Shown here: in pieces, positions 1 to 7,651 of the stretch | Layout: each line of letters begins with the position of its first letter | Numbering within the stretch: the stretch's first letter is position 1 | NCBI RefSeq assembly: GCF_030848495.1 | Contig: NZ_JAVDDT010000002.1 | Location: 186,001-250,000, forward strand | DNA from: Natronospira bacteriovora | GTDB taxonomy: Bacteria > Pseudomonadota > Gammaproteobacteria > Natronospirales > Natronospiraceae | Length of the DNA: 64,000 nucleotides | Reading direction: 5' to 3' | Translations under genes and position numbers: made by a program | Notes under the pieces: generated by a model | What the model saw: the letters and a program-made list of their open reading frames with translations, nothing else | Database searches by the model: none | What the model was told of the DNA's origin: nothing

Positions 1-1587
1 GACGACCCGTTGGCCAGGGCCATGCTGGGGGAGCGCCTGATTCTGCGTGATGTGGTGGAGACCATTGACCGGGCCGCCGAGGACGATCGAGTCAAGGCCC
101 TGATCGCCCGGGTGGGCGGTGCCAGTCAGGGCACGGCGGCCGTTCAGGAGCTGCGCCAGGCGGTGCTCCGCTTCCGCGAAAGCGGCAAACCGGCCATTGC
201 CTATGCCGAGACCATTGGTGAGGTGGGGCCCGGCAACCAGGGTTACTACCTGGCCACCGCCTTCGACGAGATTCACATGCAGCAATCCGGTGATATCGGC
301 CTGGTGGGGCTGATGACGGAAAGCCTGTTCCTGGGCGGCGCCTTCGAAAAGTTCGACGTGGAACCGCGCTTCGATCATCGCCATGAATACAAGAATGCCA
401 AGAACATGTTCACCGAGACCGGCTACACCGATGCTCATCGGGAAGCCGAGCAGACCCTGCTCGATGACATGTTTTCGGTCATGGCAAAGGATATCGCCGA
501 GGCCCGTGGTCTGAGTGTGGATGAGGTGCGGAGCCTGATTGATCGAGGTCCCTTCCTGGGCCGTGAAGCCCTCGATGCCGGGCTCATTGACGGCATTGCC
601 TATCGCAGTGAAATCAACGACTTGCTTGAAGAGCGGGTGGGTGGTTTCGAGCTGATCGAGCAACGGCGTTATCTTGCGCTGGCCGGCCGTCCCCATCAGC
701 GGGGCACCGGTGTGGCGGTGATCCATGGCACCGGCGGAGTGGGCCGTGGCGAGAGTGGATTCAGTCCGCTGTTCGGCAATGTCTTCATGGGCTCGGATAC
801 CGTCAGTCGGGCCTTCCAGAGCGCCATCGACGATGCCGAGGTCAAGGCCATTCTGTTCCGTGTGGACAGCCCCGGCGGCTCCTATGTCGCCTCCGACGCC
901 ATTCTCCACAAGGTGCGCCAGGCCCGTGCGGCCGGCAAGCCGGTGGTGGTGAGCATGGGCAATGTGGCGGCCTCCGGTGGCTATTTCGTGGCCATGGACG
1001 CGGATCGCATCATCGCCCAGCCGGGCACCATCACCGGTTCCATCGGTGTCCTGGGCGGCAAGCTCCTGACCAGTGATTACTGGGAAGAACGCTTTGGCAT
1101 TCGCTGGGAATCACTGGTTACCAGTGACAATGCCACCATGTACAGCAGTGGCCATGACTACAGCGAACAGGGTTGGCAACGCCACCAGGATTGGCTGGAC
1201 CGGGTGTACGAGGATTTCGTGGCCCAGGCCGCCGCCGGCCGGGACATGAGCTACGAGGAACTGGAAGCCTTCGCCAAGGGACGCATCTGGACCGGGCAGC
1301 AGGCTCTGGAACGCGGCCTGGTTGACGGCGTGGGTGGCTACGGTGAATCCATGGCCGCCATCCGCGAACTGCTGGAACTGGACGCTGATGCTCCGCTCAA
1401 GCTCAAGGCTTATCCCGAGCCCAAGGGCTGGATGGGGCTGTTGGGTGGGGGGTCGCCGCAACCCGTGGCCACCAGCGCGGCCGTACAGGCACTGGAGAGC
1501 ATCCAGCCCCTGATGCGCCAGCTGCGTCGCGCGGGCATCGTCGGTGAAAAGGCGATACTCGAAGCGGATATCCCTGAGGTGAAATGA
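1..1587 (+). CDS. sppA: Signal peptide peptidase SppA, 67K type (5' end outside window)
   Basis: The frame is open from base 1, so the N-terminus, including the expected membrane anchor, lies outside the window; 528 residues remain. The family is an inner-membrane serine/lysine-dyad protease that degrades signal peptides left after secretion. Two ClpP-like halves are visible. The candidate catalytic lysine is in the YKNAKNMF segment (codon at 391-393), matching the YKSA lysine of E. coli SppA. The candidate serine is in the AASGGYF segment (codon 973-975), matching the E. coli AASGGYW serine. Both halves end in the usual ALDAGLIDGI and ALERGLVDGV motifs. The stop is followed by a terminator at 1678-1734. 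Identification is strong; only the start is missing. Confidence 0.95.
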   Translation, partial: DDPLARAMLGERLILRDVVETIDRAAEDDRVKALIARVGGASQGTAAVQELRQAVLRFRESGKPAIAYAETIGEVGPGNQGYYLATAFDEIHMQQSGDIGLVGLMTESLFLGGAFEKFDVEPRFDHRHEYKNAKNMFTETGYTDAHREAEQTLLDDMFSVMAKDIAEARGLSVDEVRSLIDRGPFLGREALDAGLIDGIAYRSEINDLLEERVGGFELIEQRRYLALAGRPHQRGTGVAVIHGTGGVGRGESGFSPLFGNVFMGSDTVSRAFQSAIDDAEVKAILFRVDSPGGSYVASDAILHKVRQARAAGKPVVVSMGNVAASGGYFVAMDADRIIAQPGTITGSIGVLGGKLLTSDYWEERFGIRWESLVTSDNATMYSSGHDYSEQGWQRHQDWLDRVYEDFVAQAAAGRDMSYEELEAFAKGRIWTGQQALERGLVDGVGGYGESMAAIRELLELDADAPLKLKAYPEPKGWMGLLGGGSPQPVATSAAVQALESIQPLMRQLRRAGIVGEKAILEADIPEVK

Positions 1588-1617
1588 ACCATCAGACAAT
1601 CAACGTGCCCGACAAGT

Positions 1618-1647
1618 CGTAATCGTAATCGTAATCGTAATCGTAAT
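1618..1647. repeat. Tandem hexamer array, five copies of CGTAAT
   Basis: Five perfect head-to-tail copies of CGTAAT lie between the sppA stop and its terminator. A degenerate continuation (CTTAATCGGGCAATCG) follows. The array is non-coding here and is a candidate slipped-strand site. Confidence 0.9.
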
Positions 1648-1677
1648 CGGCTCTTAATCGGGCAATCGAAGCCAAAC

Positions 1678-1734
1678 AACGAGCTGCAGGCAGAACCGTT
1701 CCGAAGGGTTCCCCGCCTGCAGCTCGTTTTTTTT
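1678..1734. terminator. Strong intrinsic terminator after sppA
   Basis: A perfect 14-bp inverted repeat (AACGAGCTGCAGGC at 1678-1691, GCCTGCAGCTCGTT at 1715-1728) is followed by eight T residues on the plus strand. This is a canonical Rho-independent terminator for sppA. Confidence 0.9.
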
Positions 1735-1740
1735 AAAATC

Positions 1741-1782
<42 letters not shown>

Positions 1783-1806
1783 AAATGCGTCGGGAACGTA
1801 TTTGAA

Positions 1807-1862
1807 CTCGCGCTCTGCGCGAGGCCCCGACCGCAGGGAGGGGTGAGTCTCATGGATGAGAC
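1807..1862. repeat. Two small perfect hairpins upstream of the DUF3634-like gene
   Basis: CTCGCGC-TCT-GCGCGAG occupies 1807-1823 and GTCTCAT-GG-ATGAGAC occupies 1847-1862. Both have perfect 7-bp arms. They could be operators or RNA hairpins in the 300-bp gap between sppA and the next gene. Confidence 0.5.
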
Positions 1863-1887
1863 GAATAACGACAGCGGCTGGGTCTTG

Positions 1888-1893
1888 TATAAT
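1888..1893 (+). promoter_or_regulatory. Consensus -10 box (TATAAT) just before the start codon
   Basis: A perfect TATAAT ends eight bases before the ATG at 1902. If it is used, transcription would begin at or next to the start codon, giving a nearly leaderless mRNA. No clear -35 box is seen at 17 bp spacing. Confidence 0.4.
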
Positions 1894-1901
1894 CCCCCAC
1901 C

Positions 1902-2198
1902 ATGCCTCGATCACTCCCCATCCTCGCCCGTCTGTTCAACGTCAGTGGCCGAATCCGTTTCGCCGATCACGCCATTCGCGAAACTGCCGGCAATGTGCCG
2001 GCCGCCTTCCGTTCTGCCTGCCAGGACATCGCCCGCCTGCACCGGGTGAAGAAGGGGCGGGTGGATATCATCGGCCGGGGCCGGCGTCAGCATCTGCATT
2101 TCAGCCGGGATCTGCCCGCATCGGCTTGCCAGGCGATTGCCAATTGCTGGACACCACCGCCCGGGCCGGAGCGGGGCGGTGCCCGGAAGTCACGTTGA
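1902..2198 (+). CDS. Small DUF3634-like protein
   Basis: This 98-residue protein has the pattern I associate with DUF3634: a short beta region, an FRSACQDIARLH helix, GRVDIIGRGRRQHLHFSRD, and a closing QAIANCW helix. Family members usually start with a membrane helix, which is not obvious here, so the match covers only the globular part. No ribosome-binding site is visible before the ATG, which agrees with a leaderless transcript from the TATAAT nine bases upstream. It is convergent with the diguanylate cyclase gene, whose 3' end is three bases away. Function is unknown. Confidence 0.6.
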   Translation: MPRSLPILARLFNVSGRIRFADHAIRETAGNVPAAFRSACQDIARLHRVKKGRVDIIGRGRRQHLHFSRDLPASACQAIANCWTPPPGPERGGARKSR

Positions 2199-2201
2199 CC
2201 G

Positions 2202-3731
2202 TCAGTCATTGACGTCCTTGTCCGCACCGTCACGGCTGCGGTGGTGACGGGCGTAAAAGGCTTCCTTGTGGGCGTACATGCGGGCATCGGCTTCCGGCAT
2301 GACCCGATTCGGTGGATGCTGATCCGAACCGGCGACACCGACGCTGATCTCCACCGGCAGCTCGGATTGACGCCCGTTGCCGAGGCGAATTCGTCCACTG
2401 GATTCCTGGCAGGCCCCCATCAGGCGTTCCACCGCACGCATGGCGTCCGCTTCACGGCAGTCATGACACAGCACGACAAACTCATCACCGCCGAAGCGTG
2501 CCACTACATCGGATTTGCGAGCATGGCGGCGCAGGCGCCGGGCCACGGTTCGTATCAGTTCGTCACCGGCTTCATGCCCGAGGCGGTCGTTGGCCTGCTT
2601 GAGGCCGATCACATCCAGCATGATGACTGAAAAATCCGCCGCATCATGGCTGCGCTTGCGCTCCATGGCGTCATTCAGCTGTTCCTCCAGATAACCCCGA
2701 TTGTAAAGACCGGTCAGGGCATCGGTTTCCGCCGCCTTGCGCAGCTCCTCGGTGAGCAGTTTGTTCTGCAGGGCCGAGGCGAGCTGATCCACGAACAGCG
2801 TGAGAATTCGTCCAAGAAACTCCGCCCGCTTGCGGTCCATGACCAGATAGCCGCTGGCCTGATCCATGTATTCATGCATGGGCAGAGCCAGGAGCGGGCG
2901 GGGCAAGCCTTCCAGTACCAGAGGCTGACCGCGATCATTGCTGGCATTGTGAGCCGTAAGGCGACGAATCATGCTTTCCTGAAGGTGTTCGGGCACACCC
3001 CGGAACACCGCGTGAAGGAGAAACCGTGGTCGCCCACGATCAAACAGCAATAGACCAAAGGGGTGGCCCGACTGGAGGCGTCGGAAATGCTCCAGCGTGC
3101 GCTCGATCAGTTCCTTGACCGTGCCGGTTTCATTGCTGATCGACGCATATTCCAGCAGGGAGCGAAACACCTCATTGTTCTGCTCGATGGCACGGTGAGC
3201 ACGCGCCAGTTTGGTGTTCTGGCGATAGTAGGTAATGCCCACGCCGAGAATGTAGAGCAGACTGGCGCTTGCCATGTAGAGGGTGACCATCAGGCTGGCG
3301 TGGGGTTCGAACTGGAATCCGCCAAACAGTACCCAGAGCAGGGCGCCGGCAAGAAAGCAGATCGCCGCCAGGCCCAGACGAGCGGGGCCACCGTTGATGG
3401 CGTTGTTGAGCAGGGTGGCGAGCAACAGGGCAAAGGTGATCCACAGGGTGAAGCCGAGTGCGGCCGACCAGACGCCCAGCATGATGCTGTCCGCCAGCAG
3501 GTTCTTCTGTTCAGCAGACTTGGAATCGCGTGCCAGACGGGCATGGGCGAAGGCCAGATGCGGGTACAGGATGAAGGTGGCCACGGCCAGCAGCAGGGTG
3601 GTGGTGCCGAACTCGCGTTCCGCCGTCAGCAGCAGAATGGCCACGAAGGTGCTGCCAAAGCCGAGTGCCCGGGGCAGATAATTGATCCGGGCGATGCGGT
3701 GGATGGATTCGGACTGTTCGGGGCCGGACAT
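2202..3731 (-). CDS. Membrane diguanylate cyclase (GGDEF)
   Basis: Makes c-di-GMP from two GTP. The N-terminal half carries about six predicted membrane helices. A GAF-like linker of roughly 130 residues follows, then a C-terminal GGDEF domain with an intact GGDEF signature (codons at about 2479-2493). An RKSD inhibitory I-site lies five residues before the signature, so product inhibition is expected. The usual DxDxFKxIND metal/substrate segment is altered to DVIGLKQAND but keeps its first Asp and the Asn. An ATG at 3752 is also in frame; I prefer 3731 because a GAGG motif lies six bases upstream. The N-terminal part is a membrane sensor of unknown ligand. Confidence 0.88.
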   Translation of the reverse strand: MSGPEQSESIHRIARINYLPRALGFGSTFVAILLLTAEREFGTTTLLLAVATFILYPHLAFAHARLARDSKSAEQKNLLADSIMLGVWSAALGFTLWITFALLLATLLNNAINGGPARLGLAAICFLAGALLWVLFGGFQFEPHASLMVTLYMASASLLYILGVGITYYRQNTKLARAHRAIEQNNEVFRSLLEYASISNETGTVKELIERTLEHFRRLQSGHPFGLLLFDRGRPRFLLHAVFRGVPEHLQESMIRRLTAHNASNDRGQPLVLEGLPRPLLALPMHEYMDQASGYLVMDRKRAEFLGRILTLFVDQLASALQNKLLTEELRKAAETDALTGLYNRGYLEEQLNDAMERKRSHDAADFSVIMLDVIGLKQANDRLGHEAGDELIRTVARRLRRHARKSDVVARFGGDEFVVLCHDCREADAMRAVERLMGACQESSGRIRLGNGRQSELPVEISVGVAGSDQHPPNRVMPEADARMYAHKEAFYARHHRSRDGADKDVND

Positions 3732-3946
3732 GGCTTGCCTCGCTGCTGGCATGCATCAGGGGGTGTGGCCCCGTCCGTGGTTTATCCGGCCCTGATGGCG
3801 GTGATGGTTTCCCTGTGTATCCGCTCCTGTGACTACCAGAGGTGGTCACGGTTTCTTTTTCGCCATGATTGAAGTCTAGACGCTGCCGGAACGGCCGGTG
3901 GCGCCGTTCCGGACAGCCGGTGGCTCAAGGAGTCTCCAGAGGTTCC

Positions 3947-4333
3947 CTAGAACAGAAGGGCGAGCAGGCCGCCGGCCTGCTTGCTGAAGGCAATGGCCAT
4001 GGTCTGGACGAACAGCAGCACGGCCAGGAAGAACAGGCCCCAGCGCAGGCTGCCCGCCCCGGCCCGGAAAGCGGCGATGCCCACCCCGATGTAGGCGGCA
4101 ACGAACAGCAGCTTGAGCAGCATCCAGCCTTGCGTGAGGAAGGCCCAGCCGGTCATGCCCAACAGGACGATACCGCTCAGCAACAGCAGGGTATCCAGCA
4201 CATGCGGGGCAATTTTCGCGAAGCGGTTGGCCGGTTTCTCGCCAGTGACCAGCAGCCAGCCACCCCGCAGCATGAAACCGAGGATGCTCAACAGGGCTAG
4301 GGTCATGTGCAGATGCTTGATGCCCATATACAT
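3947..4333 (-). CDS. SirB2-like membrane protein
   Basis: This 128-residue protein has four hydrophobic segments and matches the SirB/SirB2 family, with the typical MGIKHLHM start, a PHVLDTLLLLSG core helix and a final QTMAIAFSKQ segment. The Salmonella family name comes from an early link to invasion-gene expression, but its biochemical role is not known. An AAGGAG motif lies upstream of the ATG. The gene points away from the DnaA-box-rich gap immediately upstream. Confidence 0.8.
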   Translation of the reverse strand: MYMGIKHLHMTLALLSILGFMLRGGWLLVTGEKPANRFAKIAPHVLDTLLLLSGIVLLGMTGWAFLTQGWMLLKLLFVAAYIGVGIAAFRAGAGSLRWGLFFLAVLLFVQTMAIAFSKQAGGLLALLF

Positions 4334-4443
4334 GGTGAAAACTCCTTCGAAAAAGGCTTGACAGAATGCTGTTGCGTTGTGGCGACAATGGCCAACGATT
4401 GCTCATTCCAGGGCGTGGGCCGATGATTGGCCGCCCTGGCGCT

Positions 4444-4930
4444 TTATGCACAGGGATATCCACAGATATTGTGGATGAACCGTGTACCGATGGTATCTGA
4501 ACCGCCCGCCCCGGGGCAGTTTCCCGCTTTCCGGTCAACCATCCTCCACAATATACGTTAACCATGCACAGGGGCGATCCCCACCGTGAATGTCATGGCG
4601 AGAATGTATCCGTTGAGCCTCGCGTGTTGTTGCACACCGGCGACATCAGACACCCGCCGACAGGCCTGTCATGCTGGTGAAATAATGCCCATTTCGGTGG
4701 ATGCCTTATCGACTCGAAGGTCCGGTCGGATTATTCACAAGCTTATCCACAGAATCTGTGGAAACTTGTACAACAGGCCGTTATTGCGGTTGGGCCGGTG
4801 GTAATTGAGCGTGGTCGCCGTGAGCAAGCCAGGACAGCTTCTTAGGGGCTATTGTTCATAAAGAGTTTCGTTTTTTTACCGAAGCCGTTATTTTCAGTCA
4901 ATTTTTCCTGAGTTTGAGCTACTATTGGGC
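4444..4930. other. DnaA-box cluster with AT-rich flank: candidate replication origin or DnaA-binding locus
   Basis: This lies in a 730-bp gap (4334-5066) with no convincing gene. Exact TTWTNCACA boxes occur at 4444-4452, 4731-4739 and 4743-4751. One-mismatch boxes occur at 4456-4464, 4470-4478 (reverse), 4628-4636 and 4757-4765 (reverse); weaker ones are at 4542-4550 and 4562-4570. Two blocks share one layout: two forward boxes three bases apart, then an inverted box. In the second block TCCACAGA-A-TCTGTGGA (4746-4762) is a perfect inverted repeat. An AT-rich stretch with T-runs follows at about 4847-4930. dnaA, dnaN, rpmH, gidA and par genes are not in the window, so a DnaA-titration or regulatory locus is the main alternative. 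Confidence 0.55.
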
Positions 4931-5066
4931 TGCAGGTAACAAATTCAGGCCGGATGATCTCCGTTCAGGGGAGTGTCCGGTTTTTCCTGCTCCATCGGCA
5001 AGCTGGCCGCGCGGCACTGGTTTTCGCGGCCAGACTTGACCGGGTGCGGGCCGCTGGAGCGATGCA

Positions 5067-7571
5067 ATGGATTCAGCTTCCGGAACGCTGCGCATGGCCG
5101 TTGCCGCCGTACAGGCGAGGCAGGCCCGTGTGCAGCGAGGTCTGAAGCAACATTTCGAGAACGCGAGGGACTGGCTCAGGGAGCAGCCGGCGCCTGCTTT
5201 CCGACACCTGCTTTTCTGGATCATCGTGGCCGTTGCCATTCCCACCACCGCCTGGTTTCTGACTGCGGCGTGGATTGCCCATGACCGCTACCAGACGGTC
5301 CGTTCCATGAATTACACCGGGCAGCTGGCCGATTTCGCTCTCGCCGGAAATCGCCTGATCCATGCCCTGCAGCTGGAACGTAGCCTCTCTGCGGCCCATC
5401 TTGTGGAAGGCGACCCCTTCTTCTCGGTCCGGCTTGCCGAGGCGCGTCAGGAAACGTCCCGGCACATGCGACAGGTTCAGCATCAGATGCTCAACCTGCC
5501 GGCGGCGCCGCTGACCAGGCAGCTGGACAACTGCATGCAGGAAGTTCGTGGCGTGGAGGAGCGTCTTCAGAGCCTTCGCCACAACATCAATCTCGGTCAT
5601 CTGACGGTCATGGAAGGTGTGGATGGCCTGAGCATCGTCATCGAGGATATTCACGCCTGCCTGTCGGTGGTGGAGCAGGCCAGCAATGAATCCGCCATTA
5701 CCCAGCGCCTGCGGACGCTGCGGGCCTTCGCTGCCTACAAGGATTTTGCCGATCTGGAACGCAGTTATGGTACCGCCCTGCTGGCAGCGGGTATCCCTGA
5801 TCCTGGTGTCTATCGTCAGTTCCTGCACCATGCCGAGCTTCAGGCACCCTACGCACGACGCATCCTGACGGAACAGGATTCGGGGCTGGAGAAGGCCCTC
5901 GGGTATGTGCATGACAGTGAGGTGGAACAGCGCCTGCACGACCTCCGCACGGTGATGACCCAGGCCATTGACGGGCGGAGTGATGCAAACCGCAATGCGC
6001 TGCCGGTTCCGGAAGTCTGGTTTGCCGTTGCCAGCGATCGCCTGGAAGCCTTGCATCAGGCCGAGCGCATGCTGATGGACAAGCTCTCGTCCACGGTGGC
6101 GGGAATTGATGCTTCCGCACGTCAGGATCTGCAGCGGGTGCTGGCCGCCTTCGGTGTCACTGCCCTGGCCGTGCCGCTGTTATCCCTGGGCATCGCCGCC
6201 GGTGTTGGCCGTCGTATTCGCCTGGAGCGTCGTCAGAACCGCAATATCCGCTTTCTGGCAACCCGGGACTTTCTCACCGGTCTCTACAATCGGCGTCGTT
6301 TCGACGAGGTGGCCAGACGGGTCATCGCCAAGGCTCGGCGATATGACCGCAAGGCCGCTCTGCTGATCATCGATCTGCACCGTTTCACGGACATCAACCA
6401 TATCTGGGGTGAGGCCGTGGGCGACGCCGTGCTGCGCGAGACGGCCAGCCGTCTCAAGGTCGTCGCCGGACGTCATGCCCTCATCGCGCGAACCTACGGC
6501 GATGAATTTTCCATTCTGCTGCCTGATTGCAACGATCATGTGGAGGCGGAAGTGCAGGCCCGGCAGATCATGGCCGTGTTCAGTGCGCCCTTCGACCTGG
6601 AACACCGCTCCATCAATATTCAGGCAAGCGGGGGTGGTGCCGTTTTCCCGGATGATGGCAGTGACCAGGAAGAAATGATGGTGGCCGCCCGCCTTGCCCG
6701 GGACGTGGCCAAGGAGTCCAGCAGCGACAGCTTCCATTTCTTCTCTGCCGGAATGTATGAACGTTTCGAATACCAGGTGGTGATCGAGGAGGGCCTGAAA
6801 CAGGCGCTGAGCAACAAGGAATTCGAGGTCTACTATCAACCTCGTTTGCGCCTGCCGGATCAGAAGCTGGTTGCCGTGGAAGCGTTGGTGCGATGGAATC
6901 ACCCGGCTCTCGGTCAGGTCAATCCGGAGGATTTCGTTCCCGTTGCCGAGGCCAACGGCAGCATCGTCCGCATTGGTCGCTGGGTGCTTGAGGAGGCCTG
7001 CCGTCGTGCCGTGGATTGGCAGCGGGACGGCTTGCCGGACTTGCGGGTCTCGGTCAATCTCTCGGCTGTGCAGTTCCACCAGTCCGACATCATTGCCGAC
7101 GTGACCCGTGCACTGGAGAAGAGCGGGCTTCCGGCTGACCGGCTCGAGCTGGAGCTGACCGAAACCGCCGTCATGGCCGACATTGATCAGAGTGCCGAGA
7201 TCCTCCTCAAGCTGCGTGAGCTGGGCGTGATGCTCTCCATTGATGACTTCGGTACCGGATACAGCTCGCTCAGTTATCTGCAGCGATTCCCGGTTCAGCA
7301 GCTCAAGCTCGACAAGAGTTTTGTCCATGGCCTGCCCCAGGATGCCGATGCCGTTGCCATTGCCCGAACCATCATCAACTTGAGCCAGGGGCTTAACCGT
7401 GAAGTGGTGGCCGAAGGGGTCGAGAATGCCGAGCAGGCACAATTCCTGAGTGAGGCCGGCTGCAAGGAAGGGCAGGGCTATTACTTCAGCAAACCATTGA
7501 CGGCCCGTGAGCTGAGCGCCTTCGCCAGCGAAAAATCCAATCTGCCTGCCGAATCGGGATCCGGTTACTGA
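5067..7571 (+). CDS. NIT-sensor GGDEF-EAL protein, probable c-di-GMP phosphodiesterase
   Basis: The 834-residue protein has a membrane helix at about residues 50-72, a periplasmic region, and a second helix near 355-377. GGDEF and EAL domains follow. The periplasmic segment NRLIHALQLERSLSAAHL resembles the nitrate/nitrite-sensing NIT domain. The cyclase signature is YGDEF (residues 477-481), and the I-site position is not RxxD, so cyclase activity is doubtful. The EAL domain keeps its catalytic set: EALVRW (Glu605), NLSAVQFH, ELTETAVM, DDFGTGYS (Asp726-727), KLDKSFV and VAEGVE. It should hydrolyse c-di-GMP, perhaps tuned by the degenerate GGDEF. GGAG lies seven bases before the ATG. An in-frame ATG at 5094 is an alternative start. 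Confidence 0.9.
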   Translation: MDSASGTLRMAVAAVQARQARVQRGLKQHFENARDWLREQPAPAFRHLLFWIIVAVAIPTTAWFLTAAWIAHDRYQTVRSMNYTGQLADFALAGNRLIHALQLERSLSAAHLVEGDPFFSVRLAEARQETSRHMRQVQHQMLNLPAAPLTRQLDNCMQEVRGVEERLQSLRHNINLGHLTVMEGVDGLSIVIEDIHACLSVVEQASNESAITQRLRTLRAFAAYKDFADLERSYGTALLAAGIPDPGVYRQFLHHAELQAPYARRILTEQDSGLEKALGYVHDSEVEQRLHDLRTVMTQAIDGRSDANRNALPVPEVWFAVASDRLEALHQAERMLMDKLSSTVAGIDASARQDLQRVLAAFGVTALAVPLLSLGIAAGVGRRIRLERRQNRNIRFLATRDFLTGLYNRRRFDEVARRVIAKARRYDRKAALLIIDLHRFTDINHIWGEAVGDAVLRETASRLKVVAGRHALIARTYGDEFSILLPDCNDHVEAEVQARQIMAVFSAPFDLEHRSINIQASGGGAVFPDDGSDQEEMMVAARLARDVAKESSSDSFHFFSAGMYERFEYQVVIEEGLKQALSNKEFEVYYQPRLRLPDQKLVAVEALVRWNHPALGQVNPEDFVPVAEANGSIVRIGRWVLEEACRRAVDWQRDGLPDLRVSVNLSAVQFHQSDIIADVTRALEKSGLPADRLELELTETAVMADIDQSAEILLKLRELGVMLSIDDFGTGYSSLSYLQRFPVQQLKLDKSFVHGLPQDADAVAIARTIINLSQGLNREVVAEGVENAEQAQFLSEAGCKEGQGYYFSKPLTARELSAFASEKSNLPAESGSGY

Positions 7572-7651
7572 GACCGGCCTTGGCCCTTCACCGACAGCTG
7601 GACGCGTCTCGGCGATATCCATCCTGAAGGCAGCGATTGATCAGAGGTTCC

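Noticed and set aside
6180-7622. Minus-strand open frame of 480 codons
   Set aside because: It is opposite the GGDEF-EAL gene and has no recognisable domain.
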